DNA of 64,000 nt from Hymenobacter citatus (GCF_014333615.1 NZ_JACSCY010000004.1:310001-374000); one strand, 5' to 3'. Shown: positions 27,100-35,981, counted from the stretch's first letter. Notes: generated by a model not told the origin, from the letters alone. Numbers and translations are program-made.

Positions 27100-27780
27100 A
27101 TGCCTACCATCCTGCTCATCGAAGACGAAGCCTCGCTGGCCTTGATTGTTAAGGATAGCTTGGAGGTGCGCGGCTTTGCAGTAGAGCACGCCGCCGATGG
27201 GGAAGAAGGGCTACGCCTGTTTCGCCAAACCACGCCCGATATTGTGGTGGCTGATGTGATGCTGCCGCGCTTGGACGGCTTTTCGCTGGCCGAGCAGCTA
27301 CGGCGCGAAAATACCACGGTGCCCATCATCTTTCTCACGGCCCGCTCCCAACCCGCCGACGTAGTGCGCGGCTTCGAACTAGGCGGCAACGACTACCTCA
27401 AGAAGCCTTTCAGTATGGACGAGCTAGTGGTACGCATTCGGGCGCTATTACAACGTACCGTGCCTACCACGGATACCACGCCTCAACAACCCTTGCAGAT
27501 AGGCCGCTACGTATTCGCGCCTACCCAGCAAAAGCTGCGGCTGGCCGACACCGAAATCGAGCTGACGCACCGCGAATCGGAGCTGCTGCTGCGCCTCTAC
27601 GACCACCGCAACCACGTGTTGGAGCGCTCCACCGTGCTGCTCGACCTTTGGGGGCAAGACCATTTTTTCAACGGCCGCAGCCTCGACGTGTTCATCACCC
27701 GCCTGCGCCGCTACCTCCGCGCCGACCCGCAGGTGCAAATCCTAAATGTGCGCGGCATTGGCTATAAGTTGGTGCTGTAG
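27100..27780 (+). CDS. OmpR-family response regulator transcription factor
   Basis: This 226-aa protein starts at the ATG at 27100. The receiver domain spans 1-120 with acidic D-E near residues 8-9, phospho-acceptor D52 in VVADVMLPRLDG and Lys in NDYLKKPFS. The winged-helix DNA-binding domain follows (about 130-226) with LTHRESELLLRLYDH and NGRSLDVFITRLRRYL. It should be phosphorylated by the kinase encoded upstream. Its TAG stop is the first base triplet of the R5 palindrome. Confidence 0.95.
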   Translation: MPTILLIEDEASLALIVKDSLEVRGFAVEHAADGEEGLRLFRQTTPDIVVADVMLPRLDGFSLAEQLRRENTTVPIIFLTARSQPADVVRGFELGGNDYLKKPFSMDELVVRIRALLQRTVPTTDTTPQQPLQIGRYVFAPTQQKLRLADTEIELTHRESELLLRLYDHRNHVLERSTVLLDLWGQDHFFNGRSLDVFITRLRRYLRADPQVQILNVRGIGYKLVL

Positions 27781-27866
27781 GGGCGCCTTGCAGGCGCCCG
27801 TCGTTGCTGAGGTTGTTTTACTATCCGACGATTCGTGCAACGAGGGGCACCTGCAAGGCGCCCCTA
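27778..27866. repeat. R5 palindrome spanning both stop codons of two convergent genes
   Basis: Both ends read TAGGGGCGCCTTGCAGG from the outside, with 28 of 30 bases matching. The left TAG is the stop of the response regulator gene and the right TAG (minus strand) is the stop of tamB. The inner part of both arms contains TCGTTGC. The element therefore fills the whole convergent gap. Confidence 0.9.
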
Positions 27867-30800
27867 CTTGATGTTCGTGCGCGGGTCGTCGTCGATGTTC
27901 AGCTCTTTGCGGGCGGCATCGCGGCGGCGCACGCGCTTGCGGGCAAATAACTCCCGGAACGAGTTAAACTGCTCGGTGTGCAGCAAGCTGAGGCCAGCGC
28001 GCTGCTGGTTTTGTAGGTTGGCAATAGACGAGTAGTCGCGCGGCGTCGTCTCATAGCGTAGGCGCGCCCGGAACTTGCCGTCGGGGCGCAGGTAGTACTC
28101 CAGGCTCAAGTCGCCGAGCAGGGAGCCTTGCACCGGCACGGTGCTGCCCGGCGCAGTATTGGCCGCGTTGTAGTTGTTGGTGAAGCCACCCTCGCGCGTG
28201 ATGCGCAGACGCCCGTTCAGGAAAGAATAGCTCAGGCGCACCTGCAAGGCCTGTAACTGCTCGGCGCTCAAGCCGTTCAGGTTGAAGCTAATCTCCAGGT
28301 TGGGGTCGATTTGGGAGGTGAGCACGCTGAGCTGGGTACTCAGCACTTGCCCCACGCTGTTACCAAAAGCGTTATCCGACCCCCGAAACGACACCGACGA
28401 CAACGTACCTGGCGAGGTGAGCTGCCGGAATACAATCAGGCTGAATACCTGCCGGTTCAGCTCCTGCTCATCGTTGCGCAGGGCCGACAGGAACGGCGCC
28501 AAATCCCCTTCCAGCGACGACGGAATATCGTTGAACTCCAGGTTCAGATTGATCTGGGGTAGGAGCAGGGGGCCGCTCAGGTTCATCACCGCCGTCACGG
28601 GCACTACCGAGGAGTTGCCGGCCAGCAGCGGCGCCACCGAAGTACGCTGTGTGTAGGCAGCCGTCAGGTTCATCTGGCCTTGCAGCGGGTCGCCGTTCCA
28701 GGCAATGGTACCGCCCGGCCGCACGATAAACTCTTTATTAACAAGGCCTTGCAGGGTGAAGTTGTAGGCGCCGCGCACAATCTCAATCTGCCCATACATA
28801 TTGAAGTCGCCGCGGGTATCAATGTTCAGGCGAAGCTGCCCGCTGGCCGTGCCCCGGATGATGTCGCCGGTGCTTTCATCCAGCAAAATCTCCACGTAGG
28901 CGTCGGGCGTCACGTCCAGGTTCATGTTCAGCCGCAGCCCCGAGAGGTCTACCTTGGCCGTATCGGTGGCTACCCGCACGGTGGTGGTGTCCCGAATGTT
29001 GTGGTTGACAAACCGGATGTAATTGGCCTGCTGGGCCTTGGCCGCGTTGTCGAAGGGTAGGAACACCCGTGTGCCCGCCTCGCTCCGCGCCGATACGTTC
29101 ACCAACAGATCATCCGTTGGCCCCGATACGCGCGCTGTACCGGTGGCGTAGGCCGTCCCGAAGTACAGGTCGTTGTCTTTGCGGATGGTATTCAGGGCTT
29201 GCAGCTTGCGGAAGTTGGCCCGCAAATCCAGCCGCATATTCTGGAAGCCGTCGTGGTAAATATTGCCGTCTACGGTGCCAAAGTTGCCCAGCGGGTCCGA
29301 CAGCCGGATGTTGTTCAGGGCAATGCGGTCGTCGGTGAAGGTGATGCGGTCGGAGAACGTGTAGGTGGTGCCCAGGTAGATAAACGTGAGCTTGCCATCG
29401 GCCACGTCCAGCGTGCCTACCAGATGAGGTGCGGCCAGCCTGCCCGTCAGCTGCAACCTACCCACTGCTGTGCCGCTCAGGTCCTTGAACAGGGTGTTCA
29501 GAATGGGCTCGGCCAGCTTCACGGGGGCCTCGTCGAGCACGCCTACCAGGTTCAGCTGGTTGGGGCCGTCCTGCGGGGCAAAGGTGCCCGTCACGTTCAG
29601 CACGCGGCGGTTGTCGCGCTCCACGTCCAGGTTCACGGCCATGCGGGCGTTGGGCGCGTCCCAGGTGCCTTTGCCCTCCACATCGCCCAGCAATACGTCG
29701 TCGAGGCGCAACGAATCCACCTTCAGATCGGCATCAATGGCTAGTTGATTGAACACACCGCTTACAGTGCCTTGCATGTTCACGCGGCCCTTCAGGCGGT
29801 TGTCGGTGAAGTCGCCCAGCGTTTGCAGCGCAAAGTTCTGTACGCTGATAGCCAGCTCCTTGGCCGGGTCGCGCGAGATGGCGCCCTGGGCGCTGATGCT
29901 CTGCGCGCCGTTGGAAATAATAAAGTTTTTGATGTCGATTTCCTTGCCGCCACTGGAAATCACCACCGCGTTATCGGCCGCAATGGTCCACTGCTTGTCT
30001 AGCAGGTTCACACCCGATTGCCGGAACACCACCTGTACGGCGTCGGGTAGGAAGGCCAGCGAGCCGTTAATCTGGGCGCGGTTGGTGGTGTTGGTCTGCG
30101 CCAGCGCCGTCGAAAAGTTGATTTTTTCCTGGTCCCATACGCCCTCCACGTAGAAGTTCTCCGTAGCGCCCAGGCCCGGCAAGTGCTGCTTGGCCGACGT
30201 GATGCTGGCCTGGGCCAGTACCTCGGGCTGGTTGGGCAGCTTGGAGGTTGTCACACTGAAATCGGTATCCTGCACCCGCACCGAGTCGTAGCGAATCTCA
30301 TCGAAATGCCCACCCAGCGTGAAAATCGACGTGTTGCCGTTACGGAACGACCCATCCACCCGCGAGTAATCCGACACCGTGAGCTGGGGCATAAACAAAT
30401 GCAGTACCGGGTTGATCTGCTTGATATACAGGTCTAAATCAATCTGATACTCGGGGGTAGGACGCAGACGCTTGCGGCGGTAATAGTCGGCAATGGCCGC
30501 GTCGTTGCTTTCAAAGTTGAGGCGGTATTCCTCTACCAGCCGCTGCACGTCGTCTAGCACGCGGGTGTAGTCGAAATTGCCCTTGGCGCGCACGTCCAGC
30601 ACTTCCGAGCGCAAGGTGGTGAGGCGCTGGCCGTCCTGGCGCGTGCTCACCACATCAAAGGTGTCGATGGGCACGGTGTTGCCCTTATAGCCCAGGCGAG
30701 AGTTGCGCAGCAGCACCCTACCCTCCAGCTCGTCGAGGCGCAGACCCTGAAACTGCACATCGGCCGTGGTGGCCAGCGTCACGTTCTGGTTGGTGAGGCC

Positions 30801-32417
30801 CAGAGCGCGCAGGTTGGCGCGGTCCACATCGGCGCGCAGGTCGAAGGCCTCGGCGCCGGTACGTAGGTTCACGGTGCCATTGGCCGCCAGCTTCACGTTG
30901 GGGTCATTCACCGACACCTTGCCCTGGAACGCCTGCTGGCGGAAATTCCCGTTGATGGCAATGTTGTGGTAGCGGTAGCCATTCAGCCAAATGCGCTGCA
31001 CGGTGGCATTGGCCTGCACCCGTGCCGCCTCCTTGGTAAAGCCTACCCCCTGCACGCGCCCATTCATGGTCACGTCCCGAATCACGCTCTGGTCGCCCAG
31101 CAGGCGGCCCAGCTGGAAATCGGTGGTCTTGATCTGGCCCTCGTAGCTGGAGTAGCGCGGGTCGGTTTTGAACTTTAGGTTGACGTCGGACACTACCTTG
31201 CCCAGCGGCGTATCAAACGAGCCGTTGGCCACAAAGTCGTTGTAGTAGCCCAGGAAGTGCCCGTTCATCTTCACCGCGCCCAGGCGGTCTACGTAGCCAC
31301 GCCCACTGGCCGGAATGTAGCGGCGCAAGTCGCGCCCATCTACCACCGAGTTGCGCAGGCGGGCCTCAATAAAGCTCTCCGTGAAGTTGGGTAGGCCATC
31401 CACGCTGATGTCGCCCACCACGTGGGTGTTGCGGCCGTAGCGAATGTCGAGGTTTTTGGTGTCGAAGCGCCGCACGTAGCCCTTGGCCTGCCCCGAGATG
31501 AGCACGGTTTCGTTCAGGTCTTCTATCTGCGGGGCAAACTTGGCGATGTCATCAGAGTACAGGCGTGAGGGTTGCAGGCGCGCCGTCACCTGCACCGAAT
31601 CGTTGAAATCGGCAAAATTCAGGAAGTGGTCGTAGTCGAAGCGGATGTAGTTGCTGATGCGGCTGTTCTCCACACGCAGCATCAGATCGGCAAACTCCCA
31701 AAACTTGGGCGCATACACCATATCCGCCGACAGCTCCCGCACGCGGGTATCGGAGTTGCTTTCGATGGTACGCAGCCCTTGGATGCGCGCCGCCACCGTG
31801 TCGCCTACCAGCCGGATATGGCTGAAATCGGCGTAAATGCTGTCGGCGCGCATGTGGGCGTAGTCCACGGCCTGGCCGTAGGTAGGGGCGCGGGGCTCGT
31901 CGCGACGGTCCAGGATAAAGCGGCCGTTGCGCAACCCAATTTTCTCAATCTGAAAATCAAACGGCTTGCTGACTTTGGTGGTATCACTCGGCCCCACCAG
32001 CCGCTGCACCGCGCTGATAAACTGCGACAGGTTAGTAGAATCAGGCTCGTTGGCGTAAGTAATTAGTGCAAACCGCGGCTCCTCCAGCGTGAGCTGTCCC
32101 ACGTGCAGGTGGCTCGGGTCGAAAACCGAAAATAGGCTGATGTCGGCATCGGCGCGACCAATGTTGAACAGTTCATTGCCACGCCTATCCAGCACCTGCA
32201 CGCCCTCCAGCAGCACCCTGGAAAACGGCCGAATGTCTACCCGGTCGATGCGAACGGGTTGGCCCAGCTTCTCGGTGAGTACCGTGGCGGCGCGTTGCAC
32301 CAGCCGCGTTTGCACCGTGGGGATGCGCAGCGCAATCAGCAACCCAATCACCAACAACAGCACCAGCCCAACCAGGCCCAGCAGTGCTTTGAGAATGACG
32401 GAGAGAAAACGAGGCAC
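27864..32417 (-). CDS. tamB: TamB-family translocation and assembly module protein
   Basis: This 1517-aa protein has an N-terminal membrane anchor (LVGLVLLLVIGLLIALRI) followed by a very long repeat-rich beta region, and a C-terminal TamB (DUF490) domain that includes the blocks NFTLQGLVNKEFIVRPGGT and EFNDIPSSLEGDLAPFLSAL. TamB-like proteins form hydrophobic grooves bridging inner and outer membranes and take part in lipid transport or barrel assembly. The gene is divergent from tsaD, a common Bacteroidota pairing. Its last codon is followed by the R5 palindrome, whose TAG serves as its stop. Confidence 0.93.
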   Translation of the reverse strand: MPRFLSVILKALLGLVGLVLLLVIGLLIALRIPTVQTRLVQRAATVLTEKLGQPVRIDRVDIRPFSRVLLEGVQVLDRRGNELFNIGRADADISLFSVFDPSHLHVGQLTLEEPRFALITYANEPDSTNLSQFISAVQRLVGPSDTTKVSKPFDFQIEKIGLRNGRFILDRRDEPRAPTYGQAVDYAHMRADSIYADFSHIRLVGDTVAARIQGLRTIESNSDTRVRELSADMVYAPKFWEFADLMLRVENSRISNYIRFDYDHFLNFADFNDSVQVTARLQPSRLYSDDIAKFAPQIEDLNETVLISGQAKGYVRRFDTKNLDIRYGRNTHVVGDISVDGLPNFTESFIEARLRNSVVDGRDLRRYIPASGRGYVDRLGAVKMNGHFLGYYNDFVANGSFDTPLGKVVSDVNLKFKTDPRYSSYEGQIKTTDFQLGRLLGDQSVIRDVTMNGRVQGVGFTKEAARVQANATVQRIWLNGYRYHNIAINGNFRQQAFQGKVSVNDPNVKLAANGTVNLRTGAEAFDLRADVDRANLRALGLTNQNVTLATTADVQFQGLRLDELEGRVLLRNSRLGYKGNTVPIDTFDVVSTRQDGQRLTTLRSEVLDVRAKGNFDYTRVLDDVQRLVEEYRLNFESNDAAIADYYRRKRLRPTPEYQIDLDLYIKQINPVLHLFMPQLTVSDYSRVDGSFRNGNTSIFTLGGHFDEIRYDSVRVQDTDFSVTTSKLPNQPEVLAQASITSAKQHLPGLGATENFYVEGVWDQEKINFSTALAQTNTTNRAQINGSLAFLPDAVQVVFRQSGVNLLDKQWTIAADNAVVISSGGKEIDIKNFIISNGAQSISAQGAISRDPAKELAISVQNFALQTLGDFTDNRLKGRVNMQGTVSGVFNQLAIDADLKVDSLRLDDVLLGDVEGKGTWDAPNARMAVNLDVERDNRRVLNVTGTFAPQDGPNQLNLVGVLDEAPVKLAEPILNTLFKDLSGTAVGRLQLTGRLAAPHLVGTLDVADGKLTFIYLGTTYTFSDRITFTDDRIALNNIRLSDPLGNFGTVDGNIYHDGFQNMRLDLRANFRKLQALNTIRKDNDLYFGTAYATGTARVSGPTDDLLVNVSARSEAGTRVFLPFDNAAKAQQANYIRFVNHNIRDTTTVRVATDTAKVDLSGLRLNMNLDVTPDAYVEILLDESTGDIIRGTASGQLRLNIDTRGDFNMYGQIEIVRGAYNFTLQGLVNKEFIVRPGGTIAWNGDPLQGQMNLTAAYTQRTSVAPLLAGNSSVVPVTAVMNLSGPLLLPQINLNLEFNDIPSSLEGDLAPFLSALRNDEQELNRQVFSLIVFRQLTSPGTLSSVSFRGSDNAFGNSVGQVLSTQLSVLTSQIDPNLEISFNLNGLSAEQLQALQVRLSYSFLNGRLRITREGGFTNNYNAANTAPGSTVPVQGSLLGDLSLEYYLRPDGKFRARLRYETTPRDYSSIANLQNQQRAGLSLLHTEQFNSFRELFARKRVRRRDAARKELNIDDDPRTNIK

Positions 32418-32488
32418 AGAGTACAGTGAAAAACGCGGATTGAAGAAACGAAGATGCGGATTTTAACGCGGGATAGGGTAAGAAAGAA

Positions 32489-32589
32489 CGTCATTTCGAA
32501 CGCAGTGAGAAATCTCGCGTGCCACGGTAATTCCAATCGTCAGGAAATTACCGTGGCACGCGAGATTTCTCACTGCGTTCGAAATGACG
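32489..32589. repeat. Intergenic palindrome, family R2 (copy b), 44-bp perfect arms
   Basis: Left arm 32489-32532 and right arm 32546-32589 are perfect inverses with a 13-base loop. The outer part is the R2 sequence CGTCATTTCGAACGCAGTGA; the inner part (GCCACGGTAATT) is unique to this copy. It lies between the divergent tamB and tsaD genes, 70 bases before the tamB start. Confidence 0.95.
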
Positions 32590-32712
32590 GGCTATCATCA
32601 GCATGACGGTCAGGAAAGGCCGATGCCCTACCCAACCGGGCACCCAAGCCATACACGAATTGTTCAGGTAAAAGTTTGACGATTGTCCTGCTTTAGGGTT
32701 TAACGTTTTCCG

Positions 32713-32720
32713 CGACCTTT
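32713..32720 (+). promoter_or_regulatory. Possible -7 box upstream of tsaD (GACCTTTG)
   Basis: The sequence GACCTTTG differs by one base from TAnnTTTG and lies 66 bases before the tsaD ATG. Low certainty. Confidence 0.3.
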
Positions 32721-32786
32721 GCAGTCTGTACCGCTGGTTGTTTTGCCGATTAAGTATGCCACCGGTGCTGCTTTTATTTTTTGCTT

Positions 32787-33794
32787 ATGAATGCTCCTCT
32801 TATTCTGGCCATTGAGTCGTCGTGCGATGATACCTCGGCGGCTGTAATGGCCAACGGCGAAATCCTGTCTAACGTGGTGGCTACCCAGCAGGTGCACGAG
32901 CAGTACGGCGGGGTAGTGCCCGAGCTGGCCTCGCGCGCCCACCAGCAACACCTGATTCCGGTGGTGCAGGAGGCGTTGCGCCGCGCAAAGGTAGCGAAAA
33001 CCGACCTCGACGCGGTAGCGTTTACGCAGGGGCCGGGTCTGCTGGGGTCGTTGCTGGTGGGTAGCATGTTTGCCAAGACGTTTGCCCTGGCGCTGGATAA
33101 ACCGCTGCTGGCCGTCAACCACATGCGGGCGCACATTCTGGCCCATTTCATCCGGGACCCCAAGCCTGCCTTTCCGTTTCTGTGCCTCACCGTGAGCGGC
33201 GGCCACACCCAGCTGGTGGTGGTGCGCAGCGCCATGGAAATGGAAATCATCGGCCAGACCATCGACGACGCAGCCGGCGAGGCCTTCGATAAAACCGCCA
33301 AGCTGCTGGGCTTGCCCTACCCCGGCGGCCCCCACCTCGACAAGCTGGCCCGCCAGGGCAACCCTACCCGCTTTGCGTTTCCGGTGGGCGCCATGCCCGG
33401 CTACGATTTCTCGTTTAGTGGCCTGAAAACCTCGGTGCTGTATTTCCTGCGCCAACAAACTCAGCAAAACGCTGACTTCGTGCAGGAAAACCTGGCCGAC
33501 CTCTGCGCCAGCATTCAGCATACCATCATCCAAACCCTGCTGCGCCAGCTGCGCCGCGCTGCCCACGACCAGCAGCTCCGGCAAGTGGCCCTGGCGGGAG
33601 GGGTAGCCGCCAACTCGGGCCTGCGCACGGCCTTGCAGGAGCTAGCCGCCGAGGAAGGCTGGCAGGTGTTCATCCCCGACTTTGAGTTCTGCACCGACAA
33701 CGCCGCCATGGTAGCCATGACCGGCCACTTCCAATACCAGGCCGGCCAGTTCACCAACCAGCTCATCAGCCCCGACCCTCGGTTGAAGTTGTGA
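32787..33794 (+). CDS. tsaD: tRNA threonylcarbamoyladenosine biosynthesis protein TsaD
   Basis: This 335-aa protein starts at the ATG at 32787 (MNAPLILAIESSCDDTSAAV). It shows the TsaD hallmark blocks: the N-terminal phosphate-binding SSCDDTSAAV, the metal-ligand NHMRAH, the LTVSGGHTQLV loop, and the C-terminal FCTDNAAMVA. With TsaB/TsaE partners it transfers the threonylcarbamoyl group to A37 of ANN-reading tRNAs. It is divergent from tamB. Confidence 0.96.
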   Translation: MNAPLILAIESSCDDTSAAVMANGEILSNVVATQQVHEQYGGVVPELASRAHQQHLIPVVQEALRRAKVAKTDLDAVAFTQGPGLLGSLLVGSMFAKTFALALDKPLLAVNHMRAHILAHFIRDPKPAFPFLCLTVSGGHTQLVVVRSAMEMEIIGQTIDDAAGEAFDKTAKLLGLPYPGGPHLDKLARQGNPTRFAFPVGAMPGYDFSFSGLKTSVLYFLRQQTQQNADFVQENLADLCASIQHTIIQTLLRQLRRAAHDQQLRQVALAGGVAANSGLRTALQELAAEEGWQVFIPDFEFCTDNAAMVAMTGHFQYQAGQFTNQLISPDPRLKL

Positions 33795-33822
33795 GTAGGG
33801 GAGGGGTAGGGTAAGACTAAAG

Positions 33823-33960
33823 GAACGTCATTCCGAGCGCAGCGAGGAATCTCGCGTGCTGACTTCAGATAGCAATTACTATCAAGCAAGATTTCTCACT
33901 GCGTTCGAAATGACGTTCTGATGCAGCACGCGAGATTTCTCCTGCTGGTCAAAATGACAG
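33823..33960. repeat. R2 palindrome (copy c) with an extra arm
   Basis: A variant R2 left arm (AACGTCATTCCGAGCGCAGC, then GAATCTCGCGTGCTG) is followed by two right arms in tandem: an R2 inverse ending AAATGACGTTCT near 33919, and a second GCACGCGAGATTTCTCCTG stretch ending AAAATGACAG at 33960. It looks like one palindrome plus a partial duplicate. Confidence 0.8.
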
Positions 33961-33975
33961 CCATTGACTAACAGC

Positions 33976-33983
33976 TATATTTG
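33976..33983 (+). promoter_or_regulatory. -7 box TATATTTG of small-ORF module A
   Basis: An exact TAnnTTTG match, identical to the box of module B (44757-44764, minus). It lies 61 bases upstream of the first conserved hairpin. Confidence 0.5.
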
Positions 33984-34044
33984 ACTCGCTGTGCGGTAGT
34001 CTCCCGCCAACCACGGCGCTTGCGTCAGCCCCGGCTGAAACGAG

Positions 34045-34112
34045 CGAAGCCCGTGGTCGGCAAACCACGGGCTTCGAAGTGGGTGATTTGTTCGCCTCTA
34101 AACTTGGAAACC
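34045..34112 (+). promoter_or_regulatory. Structured leader of small-ORF module A (two abutting hairpins)
   Basis: Hairpin 1 is a perfect 13-bp stem, CGAAGCCCGTGGT (34045-34057), loop CGGCAA, inverse to 34076. Hairpin 2 starts at the next base with AAGTGGGTGA, pairs GGGTGA with TCGCCT and AAGT with ACTT, and ends at 34105. Then GGAAACC leads into the ATG at 34113. Module B has the same order, stem length, loop length and the 11-base AAGTGGGTGAT. Confidence 0.75.
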
Positions 34113-34241
34113 ATGAGGAACGAACCAAACAGCGGCGATGATTACGTGGTAATCGTCGTCAGGCTCCCGGTTAAGCTGCTACTGCGGCTTGGTCGGTGGC
34201 TGCTGATGTTTGCCAGCGCGTACGCGCTGCTGCATCAATAG
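34113..34241 (+). CDS. Small 42-aa protein of module A, unknown function
   Basis: The frame encodes MRNEPNSGDDYVVIVVRLPV followed by a strongly hydrophobic/amphipathic stretch (KLLLRLGRWLLMFASAYALL) ending HQ. I do not recognise it. It is too short to judge by coding bias alone; the main support is the conserved leader directly in front and the second locus (44504-44638) with the same architecture. The C-terminal helix suggests membrane association. Confidence 0.55.
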   Translation: MRNEPNSGDDYVVIVVRLPVKLLLRLGRWLLMFASAYALLHQ

Positions 34242-34486
34242 GCCAACGCCGGGCGAGGAGGGTGCAAGTCCTTTCCGTTTAGATGGTTAACTTAAGCCAG
34301 CCACCGGAAGTTGCGTAAACATACAAACTAGTTTACAACTAGATGGCGCAACTATACCCGCAGCGCCTTGCAACGAAGTAGTACAAAACCAGCGTATAGC
34401 GCCTCTACTACGTCGGCCCAGCCGACCCACCCCGCGAAGACCCTACCCGGCCCGCCGCGAAATCCCGAGAATCTGCAACATCTGCA
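34242..34486. other. Gap between module A and smpB
   Basis: No open frame stands out. A potential hairpin spans about 34310-34352, with AGTTGCG paired to CGCAACT and an inner GTAAAC/GTTTAC, which could be a small RNA or smpB leader element. No tmRNA-like sequence was seen. Confidence 0.35.
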
Positions 34487-34954
34487 ATGAAGAAAGAAGA
34501 GAAACCCAAGCGCATCAATATCCTCAACCGCCGCGCCAGCCACGAATACGCATTCCTGGTGAAGTACGACGCCGGGATGATGCTGCAAGGAACTGAGATA
34601 AAAAGCATCCGCGAGGGCAACGTAAACTTGCAGGACGGCTTCTGCACCTTCCACGGCGACGGTAGCCTGTGGGTGCACAACCTACGCATTGCCCAATACA
34701 CCGAGGGCACCTACAACAACCACGAGCCCACCCGCGAACGGAAGCTGTTGCTCAACAAAAAAGAGCTGCGCCAGTTGGCCGGCAAGGCGCAGGAGCAAGG
34801 CCTCACCATCATTCCCATCCGAATGTTTGTGAACGACCGGGGCTTTGCCAAGCTGGAAATTGCCCTGGCCAAAGGCAAAAAGCTCTACGACAAGCGTGAA
34901 GATCTGAAAGCCAAAGACCAGAAACGCGAAATGGCGCGGGCGCGGGAGTACTAA
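34487..34954 (+). CDS. smpB: SsrA-binding protein
   Basis: This 155-aa protein has the SmpB core: NRRASHEYAF, YDAGMMLQGTEIKSIREG, FCTFHGDGSLWVHNL and the basic C-terminal tail (YDKREDLKAKDQKREMARA). It delivers tmRNA to stalled ribosomes during trans-translation. It is followed by an R7 repeat tract and then the NlpC/P60 gene. Confidence 0.96.
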   Translation: MKKEEKPKRINILNRRASHEYAFLVKYDAGMMLQGTEIKSIREGNVNLQDGFCTFHGDGSLWVHNLRIAQYTEGTYNNHEPTRERKLLLNKKELRQLAGKAQEQGLTIIPIRMFVNDRGFAKLEIALAKGKKLYDKREDLKAKDQKREMARAREY

Positions 34955-35078
34955 ATGGTGAAATAGTGAGATAGTGAAATGGTGAGTTGTCGTTCTGGTG
35001 GCGTATTTTGCGCCGGTGCGCGTGCTGCGCTGCTACCCAGAACAACAACTCACCATTTCACTATCTCACTATTTCACC
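34953..35078. repeat. Palindrome with microsatellite arms, family R7 (copy a)
   Basis: The arms are tandem units like GTGAAATAG and GTGAGATAG, with the inverse near 35042-35078. The loop holds GGTGGCGTATTTTGCG, also found in copy b. It abuts the likely TTG start of the NlpC/P60 gene. Confidence 0.88.
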
Positions 35079-35080
35079 GT

Positions 35081-35878
35081 TTGGAACACGGAATCTGTGC
35101 GTTGAGCACTATGCCAGTGCGGGCCGAGCCCAGCGACAAGGCGGAGTTGGTAACGGAGCTGGTCTTTGGCGAGTGCTACTCTATCCTGCTGGTGCAGGGC
35201 GCCTGGCAGCAAATTCGTAGCGCCGCCGACGAGTACGTGGGCTGGATTGACGGCAAGCAGCACACGCCCGTGTCGGCCGAGTACCTGGCCGCCTGGAAAG
35301 CCCAGGACCACCCCCGCAGTCTGGACCTGGTGCAGATGGTGAGCGACGCCACTACCCGCGTGCCCGTCATTATTGGCTCGCGCCTACCCTTTTTCGATGG
35401 CATGACCTTGCGTTTGGGCGAGCAGCAACTTTTTTACAACGGTGCCGCCACCAACCCCCAAAACGGCCACGGCCCCCACGGCGACCTAGACAAGCGCCTC
35501 GCGCTGCTGTTGAAGGTAGGGCAGCTGCACCTGAAAGCGCCCTACGTATGGGGCGGCAAAAGCCTGTTCGGCATCGACTGCTCGGGGCTGATGCAGCAGC
35601 TCTTTGGGCTGGTGGGGGTGCAGCTCCCCCGCGACGCTCGCCAGCAGGTAGAGTTGGGCCAAACGGTGCACTTTGTAACCCAGGCACGCCCCGGCGACCT
35701 GGCCTTTTTTGACAACGCCGAAGGCCGCATCATCCACGTGGGTATGGTGCTAGAAGACCAACGCATTCTGCACGCCAGCGGCGAGGTCCGCATCGACCCC
35801 CTCGACCACAACGGCATCTTCCGCCGCGACCGGCAAAAATACTCCCACACCCTGCGCCTTATCCGGCGGGTGCTGTAA
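35081..35878 (+). CDS. NlpC/P60-family C40 peptidase with SH3-like N-terminus
   Basis: I start this 265-aa protein at TTG 35081 because the family-typical N-terminus reads EHGICALSTMPVRAEPSDK and the longer frame runs back into the R7 palindrome. The N-terminal SH3-like part is followed by a C40 domain. C167 in IDCSGLMQQLF is the nucleophile, H219 in IIHVGMVL is the general base, and ARPGDLAFF precedes it. It is expected to cut peptidoglycan stem peptides. No signal peptide is visible. TTG is unusual; ATG 35111 is the alternative but would delete conserved residues. Confidence 0.85.
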   Translation: MEHGICALSTMPVRAEPSDKAELVTELVFGECYSILLVQGAWQQIRSAADEYVGWIDGKQHTPVSAEYLAAWKAQDHPRSLDLVQMVSDATTRVPVIIGSRLPFFDGMTLRLGEQQLFYNGAATNPQNGHGPHGDLDKRLALLLKVGQLHLKAPYVWGGKSLFGIDCSGLMQQLFGLVGVQLPRDARQQVELGQTVHFVTQARPGDLAFFDNAEGRIIHVGMVLEDQRILHASGEVRIDPLDHNGIFRRDRQKYSHTLRLIRRVL

Positions 35879-35981
35879 GGTGAAATGGTGAAATAGTGAG
35901 ATGGTGAGTTATCGTGCTGGTGGCGTATTTTGCGTCAGTAGAACGACAACTCACCATCTCACTATTTCACCATCTCACCAC
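35878..35981. repeat. Palindrome with microsatellite arms, family R7 (copy b)
   Basis: Same kind of tandem GTGAAATAG arms as copy a, inverted around a loop with GGTGGCGTATTTTGCG. It directly follows the NlpC/P60 stop. Confidence 0.88.

Noticed and set aside
34240..34300. A tRNA-like T-arm word (GGGTGCAAGTCC) near smpB, perhaps a tRNA or tmRNA
   Set aside because: No acceptor stem, anticodon arm or CCA could be drawn and no tmRNA tag or start sequence is present.
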